The position numbers and the translations under genes were made by a program. This document shows, one piece after another, positions 36,631 to 45,764 of a stretch of 64,000 nt of DNA. Source of the DNA: Methanohalophilus euhalobius (GTDB taxonomy: Archaea; Halobacteriota; Methanosarcinia; Methanosarcinales; Methanosarcinaceae); the NCBI RefSeq assembly GCF_900215215.1, contig NZ_OBDR01000001.1, positions 356,196-420,195 of the forward strand. The letters run 5' to 3'. The notes under the pieces were generated by a model that worked only from the letters and a program-made list of their open reading frames with translations, searched no databases and had not been told where the DNA came from. Within the stretch, counting starts at the first letter, position 1; each line of letters starts with the position of its first letter.

Positions 36631-38126
36631 ATGAGCGTCAAATAAGCGGCAAAGATGTGATATTAAAGGCTGCCGGCCTGCTGGAAGTTAAGCTGGTCAG
36701 TGCGGTTGCCGGCTATCCTGTTACTTCGATTGTGAATCTATTCAGAAATGATGATTTTTGGGCAGACAATACTTTCTGGATGATTAATGAAAAAGTGGCT
36801 CTTGAAACTGCCCTGGGGGCCTCGGTTGCCGGACGCAGGTCTTTTGTCCTGACAAAACATGTGGGCATGAATGTACTCTGTGACCCTCTGGTTACATCCG
36901 CCACCCATACAATAGGCGCAGGTTTAGTGATAATCGCAGGGGATGACCCCGGCGCAAAAGCCTCCCAGAATGAACAGGACTCACGCTATTTCGGACCCCT
37001 GGCCGAAGTACCTGTCTTTGATCCTGCAACTCCTGAAAAGTTGTTTGATTCACTGAAAGAAGCAATCGAACTTTCGGAAAAGGCAAGTATTCCCGTTATA
37101 GTCAGAGTAACTTCCCGTCTTCTGGAATCGTTTTGTGAAAGTGCTTTATTGCGACCAAAAGGATCGGTACCACCTGAATTTGACAGGTCTGTATGGGACT
37201 ACACCATGAAGGGGAAGCATCAGCGTTTCCATTCAATGTCATACCCTTTAATGGGAGATTATTCCCAATCACAGGATTGTCTGTGTCATATCGATACAAC
37301 AAAAACAGGCATTATTTCCTCAGGTTATCCTGCCTGCCTTGTGGAAAAATTCATTGAAGAAAGCAATTCCCGGATTTCACATCTGGCTCTGGACATGGTT
37401 TATCCACTGCCAATTAAAAAATTGAAAAGATTTATTGATCACCATGAATATGTGCTTGTGGTTGAGGAAACAGAAGATTACATCGAATCTCATATTTCAA
37501 TCGAAGACACCATAAAGGGCAAATCCACAGGACATATACCCCATGGTAAAATAGAAAAAGAACATATACTGCATGCTCTTGAAAATATCAAAAAAACACA
37601 TATGGATAAAGTGGTCAACCCCGAGACTATTAAAGAGAGAGGGCCACGTTCTATCTGTGATACATGCCCCTATCTGCCTCTCTACAAAGTGCTTGGTACA
37701 ATAGATAAACCAATTGCAGGGGACATGGGCTGTTCCATATTAAGTACTTCTGCACCTCTTCAGGCCGTGGATACAGGTTTTGCACTTGGCTCTGCCATAT
37801 CGGTCGCCTGTGGTTTCAAAGGAAAAGGTATTGCAGTCATCGGGGATTTTGGTCTGGCACATACAGGAATGCAGGGATTGATCAATGCAAAATCCAACGG
37901 TTTTGACCTGCTGGTTATTATACTGCAAAATGATGTTGCAGCTATGACGGGAGGACAGGATGTAGCGGACCTTACTCATGTTCTTGAAGCACTTCATGAT
38001 GACATTGAAGTGGTAGATTTTGCAGAAAAAATCAAAGAAAGAGAATTGCAGGCCCTTCTGATGGAAAAAATGGAAAAAAAAGGAATATCCATAATACTTG
38101 CAAAAGGTACATGTCCCAAATACTGA
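36627..38126 (+). CDS. TPP-dependent enzyme, indolepyruvate oxidoreductase alpha-like
   Basis: 499 aa. It has a pyruvate:ferredoxin-type pyrimidine-binding domain at the N terminus (KDVILKAAGLLEVKLVSAVAGYPVTSIV) and a TPP-binding domain (GDMGCSILSTSAPLQAVDTGFALGSA and VIGDFGLAHTGMQGLINA, the GDx...N pattern). The arrangement follows IorA, but the C-terminal ferredoxin cluster domain of true IorA is absent and no IorB partner is next to it. It overlaps mmp11, so the substrate may relate to an unknown methanogen-specific step rather than aromatic amino acids. Confidence 0.85.
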   Translation: MNERQISGKDVILKAAGLLEVKLVSAVAGYPVTSIVNLFRNDDFWADNTFWMINEKVALETALGASVAGRRSFVLTKHVGMNVLCDPLVTSATHTIGAGLVIIAGDDPGAKASQNEQDSRYFGPLAEVPVFDPATPEKLFDSLKEAIELSEKASIPVIVRVTSRLLESFCESALLRPKGSVPPEFDRSVWDYTMKGKHQRFHSMSYPLMGDYSQSQDCLCHIDTTKTGIISSGYPACLVEKFIEESNSRISHLALDMVYPLPIKKLKRFIDHHEYVLVVEETEDYIESHISIEDTIKGKSTGHIPHGKIEKEHILHALENIKKTHMDKVVNPETIKERGPRSICDTCPYLPLYKVLGTIDKPIAGDMGCSILSTSAPLQAVDTGFALGSAISVACGFKGKGIAVIGDFGLAHTGMQGLINAKSNGFDLLVIILQNDVAAMTGGQDVADLTHVLEALHDDIEVVDFAEKIKERELQALLMEKMEKKGISIILAKGTCPKY

Positions 38127-38137
38127 GGAGATACTCT

Positions 38138-38920
38138 ATGGTAAAAGTTGCCTGTATCCAGATGGACATTGAGCATTGTAATAAGAAAACAAACATTGAA
38201 AAAGCCCTCGCTATGGCTAATCGGGGCCTTGCCATGGGTGCTGAAATAATTGTATTCCCGGAAGTGTTTTCCACAGGTTTCTGTTATGAACAGATGGATA
38301 AACTGGCTGAAAAGTCCCCCTACCCCACAGTAGGACAACTTGCGGATTTTTCAAAAAAAAATAAATGCATCCTTATCGGTTCAATAGTGGAAGAACTGGA
38401 TGCTAAAACCAAACCCTATGCCAATCTTGGGTTCTGTATTGAAAGCGGTATAATTCGGGGAACCTATCACAAAATTCACCCCTTCGGGGAAGAAAAAGGT
38501 CACTTTACCCCGGGTGATTCCATTCAGCCCATAAAACTTGAGAATATATGTATCGGATTGGAAATATGCTACGAGATAAGGTTTCCTGAAGTGGCACGCA
38601 AACTTGTGCTTGAAGGAGCCGACTTACTGGTGACTATTGCCCAATTTCCGGATCCGCGGGGCAATCACTGGAGAATCCTGGGTCCTGCCAGGGCAGTGGA
38701 AAACCAGATTCCTCATGTGATGTGTAACCGCACAGGAAAAGACCCTACCAAATCGTTCCCTGGAAGTTCCATGATTATTGATGCCCTGGGGAATACTCTT
38801 GCAGATTCCGGCCGCGATGAATGCATAATCATAGCAGACATCGACCTCTCACTTGCCAAAGAACTATCCAGTAAAATACCTGTACTGGAAGACCGTAGGA
38901 GAGATCTGTATTCCAATTGA
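38138..38920 (+). CDS. Carbon-nitrogen hydrolase (nitrilase family)
   Basis: 260 aa from ATG 38138 (GGAGATACT upstream); a start at 38111 inside the previous gene would add nine residues. Catalytic triad visible: Glu in IVFPEVFST, Lys in GTYHKIHPFGE, Cys in GLEICYEIRFPEVAR. The layout is closest to omega-amidase/beta-ureidopropionase-like amidases. It follows the TPP enzyme by 11 bases in the mmp11 unit. The substrate is unknown. Confidence 0.88.
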   Translation: MVKVACIQMDIEHCNKKTNIEKALAMANRGLAMGAEIIVFPEVFSTGFCYEQMDKLAEKSPYPTVGQLADFSKKNKCILIGSIVEELDAKTKPYANLGFCIESGIIRGTYHKIHPFGEEKGHFTPGDSIQPIKLENICIGLEICYEIRFPEVARKLVLEGADLLVTIAQFPDPRGNHWRILGPARAVENQIPHVMCNRTGKDPTKSFPGSSMIIDALGNTLADSGRDECIIIADIDLSLAKELSSKIPVLEDRRRDLYSN

Positions 38921-38923
38921 AAT

Positions 38924-39898
38924 TCAGATACTAACTTCGATACCCAGGATTTGCTTTTTGCCTTTTGCAATATCCCTGGCCATTCGGGCACATCCAGTAG
39001 CTGCACTCCATTTTCCCAGAATCCAGGGTTTCATATCCAGATAGTGATGTATTTTTTCCACAAGAGGATCCACTTCTGCCATAGAACCTGCAAGAAAAAG
39101 ACAATCACATGTTGAATAATCCTTTAGCAAAACTTTCATAGCTTCTATTTCCATGGATGCAAAAAGAGCAAGAGTATCAATTGCAAATTTTGCCTGATCT
39201 TCATTATCTTTTAATCCATCAAGCAAATCTGCAGTGTTTTTATAAGATGTATTTTTCACCACACCACTGTTCATGAAAGCCTCATTCGCACCACATGTCC
39301 CGGCATCAACCTGCCTTATTGATTCAAGATCAAGAGGGCCGTGTACGGTACCGGGTGCGAAAATACAGGCATCAAGGGCACCTATAACCACGCCGTTTGC
39401 AACAGCCAGAGTTACAGTGTTTGAACTGATATCTGATACAATGAAATTATTAATACCCCTGGATAATGCATCATAGGCAATTCCAAGTTTTTCAGGGCTT
39501 GTGGAATGAGAAAATACGTTCATTCGAGAATCAGTATGGCTTTGTGAATGTATCCCGGGTATTACAACTGTGGGGATTTGTGCCTTCTTGATAGTATCAA
39601 ACACCAGAGTTCCCGCACCGGTCTTTTTACCGACTCCTTCAATACTTCTTACTCCACGATTGTGGACATCCTGTATATCCATAATATTGACAATTCCATC
39701 TCCCATAGAATAAGTCAGGGCAATCATTTCAATCTGTTTGATATTGATATTGAATTGCTTTTGGATTAATTCAAGAATTTGACTGTCTTCCATTTCCTTC
39801 ATGTCTGTTCGGGGAACTTCAAAATAGAAGGATTTTCCATGTTTATCAAGAGCTGCAAAACGCATTGCATTTGTGCCGTGATCAATACCCAGATACAT
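38924..39898 (-). CDS. Methanogenesis marker protein 12
   Basis: 324 aa from ATG 39898; the GTG at 39910, overlapping the stop of the upstream gene as GTGA, would add four residues. The sugar-kinase/actin-like start MYLGIDHGTNAMRFAALD and SMGDGIVNIMDI, GAGTLVFDTIKK, GALDACIFAPGTVHGPLDLE and AGSMAEVDP regions identify the marker-12 family. Function unknown, found in methanogens. It is co-directional and overlapping with the DUF2103 gene, and convergent with the nitrilase, three bases apart. Confidence 0.85.
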   Translation of the reverse strand: MYLGIDHGTNAMRFAALDKHGKSFYFEVPRTDMKEMEDSQILELIQKQFNINIKQIEMIALTYSMGDGIVNIMDIQDVHNRGVRSIEGVGKKTGAGTLVFDTIKKAQIPTVVIPGIHSQSHTDSRMNVFSHSTSPEKLGIAYDALSRGINNFIVSDISSNTVTLAVANGVVIGALDACIFAPGTVHGPLDLESIRQVDAGTCGANEAFMNSGVVKNTSYKNTADLLDGLKDNEDQAKFAIDTLALFASMEIEAMKVLLKDYSTCDCLFLAGSMAEVDPLVEKIHHYLDMKPWILGKWSAATGCARMARDIAKGKKQILGIEVSI

Positions 39899-39906
39899 AC
39901 CCGGGA

Positions 39907-40233
39907 TCACTCCATAAACATTGCATTTATTTCCTGCATTATTCTTTCCCCTTCTTCTTCTTTCCCAACGCTTGTAACGATTCTTACCTCCTGGGAAGAA
40001 GTACCATGTGTCAGGAGAGCCCTCAAATTGCCTCTACTATCCGGACGAAGAAGTTTTACATCTATCTTCCCCCCGGGTGCACTCTTTCCTTTAACAGTAA
40101 TTACTGAAGGGATTATTCTTTTGACATCTGGATGATTACTGATTATTTTGAGCAGTTTCTTGCCATGTCTACCACCTATGATGGTGGAATGCGAACCCCC
40201 AAGCTTGCTTTGTAAGGTTGAATTAGGAGTCAT
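39907..40233 (-). CDS. DUF2103 family predicted metal-binding protein
   Basis: 108 aa. It has KLGGSHSTIIGGRHGKKLLK, HPDVKRIIPSVITVKGK and a basic middle typical of DUF2103. Function unknown. It is the upstream partner of marker 12 and shares a translational overlap, a conserved pairing by context. The ATG follows TATATA without a clear RBS, so it may be leaderless. Confidence 0.78.
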   Translation of the reverse strand: MTPNSTLQSKLGGSHSTIIGGRHGKKLLKIISNHPDVKRIIPSVITVKGKSAPGGKIDVKLLRPDSRGNLRALLTHGTSSQEVRIVTSVGKEEEGERIMQEINAMFME

Positions 40234-40274
40234 ATATAGGAGCCGTGGTTTTACTTTTCAAAAAAAAAGAAAGA

Positions 40275-40712
40275 TTAGATGCTTTGCACATCACCCATAT
40301 CCAGCAATGAAATTCCTTGTTCATAAAGCGTTTCAACAGCGGTTTTCAAATCATTAACGCGTATTATGAGAAACGCCTTTTCTGTTTTTGTAACAAAAGC
40401 GTAAGCATAATCGATGTTGACACCTTTTTTGCCAAGTACCTCTGCTATTGTTGCAAGCTGGCCGGGTACATCTTCCATTTGTATACCCAGAACATCTGTT
40501 TCGGAAACTGTAAAACCTGCATCATGCAATACACGATGTGCTTTTTCCGGCTTGTCTACTACCATCCTTATAATTCCGAAATCCCCTGCTTCAGCGATAG
40601 TAAATGCCCTTATATTGACGGATGCCTCTTTGAAGCTGGATGCAATATTTGCAAGGTGGCCTGGCTTATTCTCTGCAAAGAGTGATATTTGTTTGATAAA
40701 TTTCTCATCCAT
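40275..40712 (-). CDS. Tandem ACT-domain amino-acid binding protein
   Basis: 145 aa, two ACT folds: ISLFAENKPGHLANIASSFKEA (1-70) and GIQMEDVPGQLATIAEVLGKKG (75-145). ACT domains bind amino acids allosterically. It lies downstream of the phenylacetate-CoA ligase gene, 50 bases away, on the same strand. This ACT-PaaK pairing recurs in archaea with indolepyruvate/arylacetate metabolism, so it probably regulates or senses aromatic acid use (inference). Confidence 0.9.
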   Translation of the reverse strand: MDEKFIKQISLFAENKPGHLANIASSFKEASVNIRAFTIAEAGDFGIIRMVVDKPEKAHRVLHDAGFTVSETDVLGIQMEDVPGQLATIAEVLGKKGVNIDYAYAFVTKTEKAFLIIRVNDLKTAVETLYEQGISLLDMGDVQSI

Positions 40713-40761
40713 GGAATCATCAACCTGTGGTGTTATGGTCTATAAATTATCCTGAAATTCT

Positions 40762-42066
40762 TTATAGCTTTCTATTATCAATTATCTTTTTGGATTTACC
40801 AATAGACCGCGGAATTGTCCCATGTTCTACAAGTTCGACACCAACAGAAAGATTGAGCACACTCTTTAGAGCAGAGGCAACTTTTTTCTCCAGTGAGATT
40901 ATGTCATTGACCTTGTCACTGAATGCTTCATCATTCATTTCAATCTGTATTTTCATTGTATCCATTTCATTGATACGATCCACATGTATCATGAAATGTT
41001 CTTCAACTTCGGGTATTTTCATAAGCACGGATTCTACCTGTCCCGGGAATACGTTGATTCCACGGATAATCAGCATATCATCCACACGTCCGGTCACCCT
41101 CATTATTCTGGGATGTGTGCGCCCGCATTCACAGGGTTGCTTGTTCAGAATTGTACAATCTCCTATCCTGTATCGGATAAGAGGCAGGGCTTCTTTTTTA
41201 AGAGTGGTTATTACAAGTTCTCCCCTTTCTCCTTCTGGTAGAGTATCTCCAGTTTCAGGATCGATTATTTCCACAATAAACTGGTCGCCCCAGATATGAA
41301 TTCCATCCTGGCAAGTACACTCAGTAAAAAGTGGCCCACTGAGTTCAGAGGTACCAAACACATCATATGCCTTTATGCCTGTAGCGTCTTCCATACGCTT
41401 GCGCATTTCCTCAGTCCAGGGCTCGGCTCCGAATATACCGGTTTTCAGGCCGGTATCCTCCTGGAAATCAATACCCTTATCCTTTGCTTCTTCTGCCATG
41501 TAAAGGAAGTAAGAAGGAGTACATGCAAGCGTTGTGGTACCAAGATCCTGCATCAGTTCAAGCTGTTTATCGGTGTTACCAACACTAATCGGCAGGACGG
41601 TGGAACCCACTTCTTCAGCACCATAATGCAGTCCGAGTCCACCTGTAAAAAGACCGTAGCCATAACTTACCTGAAGGACATCCCCACGGCCCACACCAAT
41701 TGATGTTAATGCTCTTCCCAGGGACTTTGCCCACTCATGAATGTCATTTTTGGTATAACCCACAACAGTAGGTTTGCCAGTGGTACCTGAAGAAACATGA
41801 TAGCGTACAAGCTGTGTATCAGGTACACAAAACATTCCTTTAGGATAATTATCCCTGAGGTCCTGTTTATAGGTAAACGGAAGCTTTTGCAGGTCCTCCA
41901 GAGTCCTGATATCTTCCGGTTTCACCCCGGCTTCATCAAAACGTTTTTTGTAAAAAGGAGAGTGAGTATAGACATAGTCTACAAGATGGCGCAACCGCTC
42001 CTCCTGAATCTGTTCCAGCTCATCAAGGGGCATTCTTTCAATCTGTGGGTTCCAGTATTCGATCAT
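40762..42066 (-). CDS. paaK: Phenylacetate-CoA ligase family enzyme
   Basis: 434 aa from ATG 42066 (MIEYWNPQIERMPLDELEQI); an in-frame start at 42099 is unlikely. Adenylate-forming signatures: YHVSSGTTGKPTVVGYTKND (P-loop), YDVFGTSELSGP, TGRVDDMLIIRGINVFPGQVE and the C-terminal GKSKKIID lysine. It activates arylacetic acids to CoA thioesters through an acyl-AMP. Together with the ACT protein it forms a two-gene unit. In methanogens it may salvage aryl acids for aromatic amino acid synthesis via indolepyruvate oxidoreductase. Confidence 0.92.
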   Translation of the reverse strand: MIEYWNPQIERMPLDELEQIQEERLRHLVDYVYTHSPFYKKRFDEAGVKPEDIRTLEDLQKLPFTYKQDLRDNYPKGMFCVPDTQLVRYHVSSGTTGKPTVVGYTKNDIHEWAKSLGRALTSIGVGRGDVLQVSYGYGLFTGGLGLHYGAEEVGSTVLPISVGNTDKQLELMQDLGTTTLACTPSYFLYMAEEAKDKGIDFQEDTGLKTGIFGAEPWTEEMRKRMEDATGIKAYDVFGTSELSGPLFTECTCQDGIHIWGDQFIVEIIDPETGDTLPEGERGELVITTLKKEALPLIRYRIGDCTILNKQPCECGRTHPRIMRVTGRVDDMLIIRGINVFPGQVESVLMKIPEVEEHFMIHVDRINEMDTMKIQIEMNDEAFSDKVNDIISLEKKVASALKSVLNLSVGVELVEHGTIPRSIGKSKKIIDNRKL

Positions 42067-42134
42067 GTTATCACATAACAGATATTTTGTCATGTACAAA
42101 GTACATCATTATATATAATATTTGAAATTAAGAT

Positions 42135-43100
42135 TTATAAACTAGACGGATTCTTCTTATTCCGGAGAACTTCAATAACCTTTTGTTTGCAGGCCCAAAG
42201 TATCTCATCCATATCGGCAACTACATCGATACCCGCAGCACCTGCATGTCCTCCACCTGTGCCATTGTAATCAGCACTCACATCTTCCATGATCTGACCC
42301 AGATTTACTCCGGCATTTACAGCATCTCTCTTTGCCCTTCCGCTAACCCGGATAGAGTTTTCTTTCAACGTACCTACAAATGCAACATCAGCACCTATAT
42401 TGATCAGCATTGAAGAAGCAGAACCTCCAAAAGAGCTTACATGAGAGGTAGCCACAAGCCAACTTTCCACTCTTTCAATCTCCGCACGATTGGCCGTCTT
42501 TAGCATGGCAATACGCATAGACACATCCTGTGGAGTGGAAGCCATCAGCTCCAGTACTTCCGCATATTCAACACCGCTGCTTTCAATAATATTAGAAAAT
42601 GTGCGGAAAGTATCACTTGTTGCATGTTTGAAATGCCCGGTATCGGTCACTATCCCTGTCATGAGCCCCACAGCAGTACGGTTCATAATAGGGGCACCCA
42701 TGCATTTCAGTACATCATAAACTATTTCTGCAACAGATGTCTTATTGCGGTGCAGATAAAATGCTGCATTCTCTGTAAGAGCAGTTGTGGCGTGGTGATC
42801 AATCACGCCATAGTGACATAATTCAATATCATTTAATTGTGCAATTGTTGAAGTATCTACTACAACCGTAAGATCGTAGGCTTCGGGGTTTGGGTTTTCC
42901 ACAACATCAATCTCAAGTTTGTCAACCAGCAAAGAAGCAACACGATTGCAACCATCAACCAGCCCTACTTTGCCTCCAATAGCTTCAGATAGAGCAAAGG
43001 CACTGCTTACAGCATCGGGGTCAGCATTGCGATGACATAGATACAGGATATTATGGTAGTCAAGAAGTTTGTTGTAGAATCCCTCTTCATCTACTTTCAT
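42135..43100 (-). CDS. DHH-family phosphoesterase (NrnA-like)
   Basis: 321 aa from ATG 43100 (GAGGT five bases before); a start at 43139 would add 13 residues. DHH motifs: LYLCHRNADPDAVSSAFAL, VVVDTSTIAQ, GVIDHHATT, and the DHHA1 domain GGGHAGAAGIDV. Members hydrolyse nano-RNA, pAp or cyclic dinucleotide products with Mn2+. It lies just downstream of prefoldin beta on the same strand, the usual euryarchaeal order. Confidence 0.9.
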   Translation of the reverse strand: MKVDEEGFYNKLLDYHNILYLCHRNADPDAVSSAFALSEAIGGKVGLVDGCNRVASLLVDKLEIDVVENPNPEAYDLTVVVDTSTIAQLNDIELCHYGVIDHHATTALTENAAFYLHRNKTSVAEIVYDVLKCMGAPIMNRTAVGLMTGIVTDTGHFKHATSDTFRTFSNIIESSGVEYAEVLELMASTPQDVSMRIAMLKTANRAEIERVESWLVATSHVSSFGGSASSMLINIGADVAFVGTLKENSIRVSGRAKRDAVNAGVNLGQIMEDVSADYNGTGGGHAGAAGIDVVADMDEILWACKQKVIEVLRNKKNPSSL

Positions 43101-43164
43101 TTCAACCTCTACTATCACTACCCGCAATTGTGCCGGCAAATGATAGTTGGCAGGCAGGTCAGGC

Positions 43165-43530
43165 TCACTGTGCCTGATAACCGCCCTGGGTACCCATAGC
43201 CTGTTTGACCTGTTCCTGAAGCTGGTTGAAACGTTTGGATATGCGTTCTTCCTGACGAGAAATAGACTGCAATCTCAGGGAAAGGGTTTCATTTCTCTCT
43301 TTGAGCTTTTCGATAGCATCATCCTTGGTCGTACGGATCTGCATATCCCCAACAGTCCTGTAGACAACTGCATCTCCTGATAACTGTTCAAGTTCTTCCA
43401 GAGCATTTTCCGTTTCTTTCAGTGTACTTTCGATCTGATTTTTTTGCATAGCAAGTGTCTGGGCCTGTTGTTGAACCTGCTGCAACTGTGCCAGCTGGTT
43501 CTGGACCTGTGGGGGTAGTTCTGAACTCAT
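43165..43530 (-). CDS. pfdB: Prefoldin beta subunit
   Basis: 121 aa. Two long coiled-coil helices (residues 6-50 and 72-112) around a short beta hairpin (GDAVVYRTVGDMQIRTTKDDA), the prefoldin-beta layout. RBS AGGTGA lies before the ATG. It hexamerises with the alpha subunit (not here) to deliver unfolded proteins to the thermosome. The usual upstream neighbours (rpl37Ae, rpoP) are absent, so the cluster has been broken here. Confidence 0.95.
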   Translation of the reverse strand: MSSELPPQVQNQLAQLQQVQQQAQTLAMQKNQIESTLKETENALEELEQLSGDAVVYRTVGDMQIRTTKDDAIEKLKERNETLSLRLQSISRQEERISKRFNQLQEQVKQAMGTQGGYQAQ

Positions 43531-43646
43531 TTTAGTTTCACCTGAGCATCCAATAAACCTAAAATGATTTTAATGTTTCTATGGTTCATTCACCTGAAAA
43601 GATGTCTGCAGTTGTTTATTGGAAGAGAGTCCAAGCAACCTGAGAT

Positions 43647-44030
43647 TCAATAGTACATCACAAGATAGATGTGTACCCCCAGCAGATAAGAAAGGAACCA
43701 TAATGCAGCTATGAGTTTCATTGCAATTAACCTATTGAGAATATCCTTGACCCTGCCCATAAAAAGTAATTCTACATAAAGGCCCAAAAGAAGGATAAAA
43801 AGGCCCAACCCATGATGGAAAAGCAGTTCAATATTGAAAAACGTGTTAAAGTAATAAGTAGATCTTACACCAGACATAGCGGGGTACATAAAAAATACTG
43901 TCGACAAAAGCTGTGCAAACAAAGCAAAACCCATTATACGACAATGGAGTTTAGTTTTATTATTACGAACAAGATATACTGAAACAAGTATAATAGTTAT
44001 CAGAATTGTTTGAAAAATAAGGTTTAACAT
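43647..44030 (-). CDS. Four-helix membrane protein, unknown function
   Basis: 127 aa from ATG 44030, which has a strong GGAGGGGAT RBS; the open frame extends upstream to 44123 but without RBS. Four hydrophobic helices (2-22, 33-52, 68-90, 101-124), with histidines in the second loop and third helix (LHCRIMGFAL, LLFHHGLGLF). The topology resembles DUF420-like small heme-associated membrane proteins, but I do not claim heme binding. Divergent from the dUTPase gene. Confidence 0.65.
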   Translation of the reverse strand: MLNLIFQTILITIILVSVYLVRNNKTKLHCRIMGFALFAQLLSTVFFMYPAMSGVRSTYYFNTFFNIELLFHHGLGLFILLLGLYVELLFMGRVKDILNRLIAMKLIAALWFLSYLLGVHIYLVMYY

Positions 44031-44123
44031 AAAATATCCCCTCCAAAGTGTCTTACTGAAGATTGGAACAGAATGATATAAGACTGTCTTACAATAGAAA
44101 TGCAAAAAAGAGGTATATAACAT

Positions 44124-44642
44124 ATGGCAATGCTATCAAGGAAAGAACTTAACAAACTACTGGAGGGTGAGCAGCCTCTTGTAGAAGGTTTTGTGGATGA
44201 AGAATTTCAGGTGCAACCCAATGGTATCGAACTTACACTTGAGAGTGTGCACAGACTAAATGGAGAGGGTACCATCGATTTTGATAATTCAAAAAGGCAA
44301 ATTCCTGAAAGTATACCTCTTGATTTTTATGAGGAATGGATTGATCTTGAAAAGGGCATATACAAAATTATCTTCAACGAAATCGTTAATATTCCCAAAA
44401 ATATTGCAGCACTCGCAACACCAAGGTCAAGCCTGATACGTGCCGGAGCGACTCTGGAAACTGCTGTATGGGATGCCGGATACCGGGGCAGAAGCGAATG
44501 TTTACTTGTTGTATATAACCCCGATGGCCTGAAACTGCAAAAAAATGCGCGTCTTATACAACTTGTGTTTTATACTCTGCACACAGAAGTGGATGAAGGA
44601 TACAATGGTAAATACCAGAATGAGAATACCTGCTTACAATAA
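44124..44642 (+). CDS. dut: dUTPase of the archaeal DCD/DUT family
   Basis: 172 aa, all-beta DCD/DUT fold. Motifs: QVQPNGIELTLESV near residue 30, ATPRSSLIRAGATL with the Arg-Ser pair, TAVWDAGYRGRSECLLV and the C-terminal ARLIQLVFYTL. Hydrolyses dUTP to dUMP (some relatives also deaminate dCTP); the methanosarcinal short form is annotated as dUTP diphosphatase by family. The ATG at 44130 is an alternative start. Confidence 0.85.
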   Translation: MAMLSRKELNKLLEGEQPLVEGFVDEEFQVQPNGIELTLESVHRLNGEGTIDFDNSKRQIPESIPLDFYEEWIDLEKGIYKIIFNEIVNIPKNIAALATPRSSLIRAGATLETAVWDAGYRGRSECLLVVYNPDGLKLQKNARLIQLVFYTLHTEVDEGYNGKYQNENTCLQ

Positions 44643-44687
44643 TTTTTTATAAAAAATACATGTGCATATATGTACAGGAGAGGACAC

Positions 44688-45479
44688 ATGAGTGAAATTG
44701 GCAAATCCGTAAGGATAGAACGCATATTCGATCGTAATACACAAAACGCAATAATAATACCAATGGACCACGGAGTCGGGGCCGGGCCTCTAAGAGGACT
44801 GACAGATATGCCCACTACTGTAAATAAAGTCGCTGAAGGTGGTGCAAACGCAGTATTGGGGCACATGGGTCTTCCCAAACATGGCCACAGAGGATATGGA
44901 AAGGACGTGGGATTGATAATTCATCTTTCCGGTTCAACATCCCTTGGCCCTGATCCAAACCACAAGGTACTGGTTACCACCATTGAGGAAGCCATAAAGG
45001 TGGGCGCTGATGCAGTATCAGTCCACATAAATATAGGTGCAGATGATGAGGCAGAAATGTTGCAGGACCTTGGTAGAATTGCAAAGGGCTGTGATGAATG
45101 GGGAATTCCCCTTCTTGCAATGATGTACCCCAGAGGACCCCGCGTAGCATCAGAACATGATGCAGAGTATGTGAAACATGCTGCAAGAGTGGGTGCCGAG
45201 CTGGGAGCAGATATCGTAAAAACAAATTACACAGGAGATATTGATTCATTCAAAGAAGTCGTGGAAGGCTGCCCGGTACCTGTTGTTATAGCAGGTGGTC
45301 CCCAGATGGAAACCGAAGAAGATCTCCTTCAAATGATACATGATTCACTGGAGGCAGGCGGCAGAGGTGTTGCAATCGGCAGAAATGTATTCCAGTCCGA
45401 AGACCCGGTTGTTACCGTATCTAAAATATCCCGCATTGTACATGGGGGAGAATCTGTAGAAGAAGTCCTCAATAGATAA
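44688..45479 (+). CDS. aroA': 2-amino-3,7-dideoxy-D-threo-hept-6-ulosonate synthase
   Basis: 263 aa from ATG 44688 (GGAGAGGAC upstream; ATG 44670 would add six residues). Class I aldolase with the Asp-His of [35 protein letters not shown] and the Schiff-base Lys in [11 protein letters not shown], then VIAGGP and GRNVFQ. It makes ADH from 6-deoxy-5-ketofructose phosphate and aspartate semialdehyde, the archaeal entry to aromatic amino acids. It stands alone; the partner dehydroquinate synthase II is elsewhere. Confidence 0.93.
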   Translation: MSEIGKSVRIERIFDRNTQNAIIIPMDHGVGAGPLRGLTDMPTTVNKVAEGGANAVLGHMGLPKHGHRGYGKDVGLIIHLSGSTSLGPDPNHKVLVTTIEEAIKVGADAVSVHINIGADDEAEMLQDLGRIAKGCDEWGIPLLAMMYPRGPRVASEHDAEYVKHAARVGAELGADIVKTNYTGDIDSFKEVVEGCPVPVVIAGGPQMETEEDLLQMIHDSLEAGGRGVAIGRNVFQSEDPVVTVSKISRIVHGGESVEEVLNR

Positions 45480-45764
45480 TATTTGAAAAGAAGAGAGCAA
45501 GACCATGTGAGTGATATGGCCAAATGAAGATATGTTAGGTAGTGGTACGATATGAAAATGGTCTTGTATATGATAGTGTATATATAGTCCTCTATAGACA
45601 GGTCACACATCCCCAATAAATGAATAAATGTTACTGGGCTTTAATTGTTCTGTTCATAATTATAGTGCAATTTTGAAATAGTTCGATAGAATTAAATGTC
45701 ATGGAAATATGGAGAATGAGATCACTTTCATAGATATATTATCCCATTTATCGAGGATTCAATT
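45480..45764. other. Intergenic with a long-range inverted repeat
   Basis: About 285 bases between aroA' and glyS. CAAGACCAT (45498-45506) is exactly repeated in reverse complement as ATGGTCTTG (45558-45566), 51 bases apart, a possible hairpin-closing stem. No ORF with an RBS. A TATA-like TGTATATATAG (near 45580) follows. It might hold a small RNA or a transcript end structure; see findings. Confidence 0.45.

Noticed and set aside
45480..45640. C/D box small RNA before glyS
   Set aside because: GATGA-like and TGA-like bases occur, but no proper C (RUGAUGA) and D (CUGA) pairs with the right spacing.
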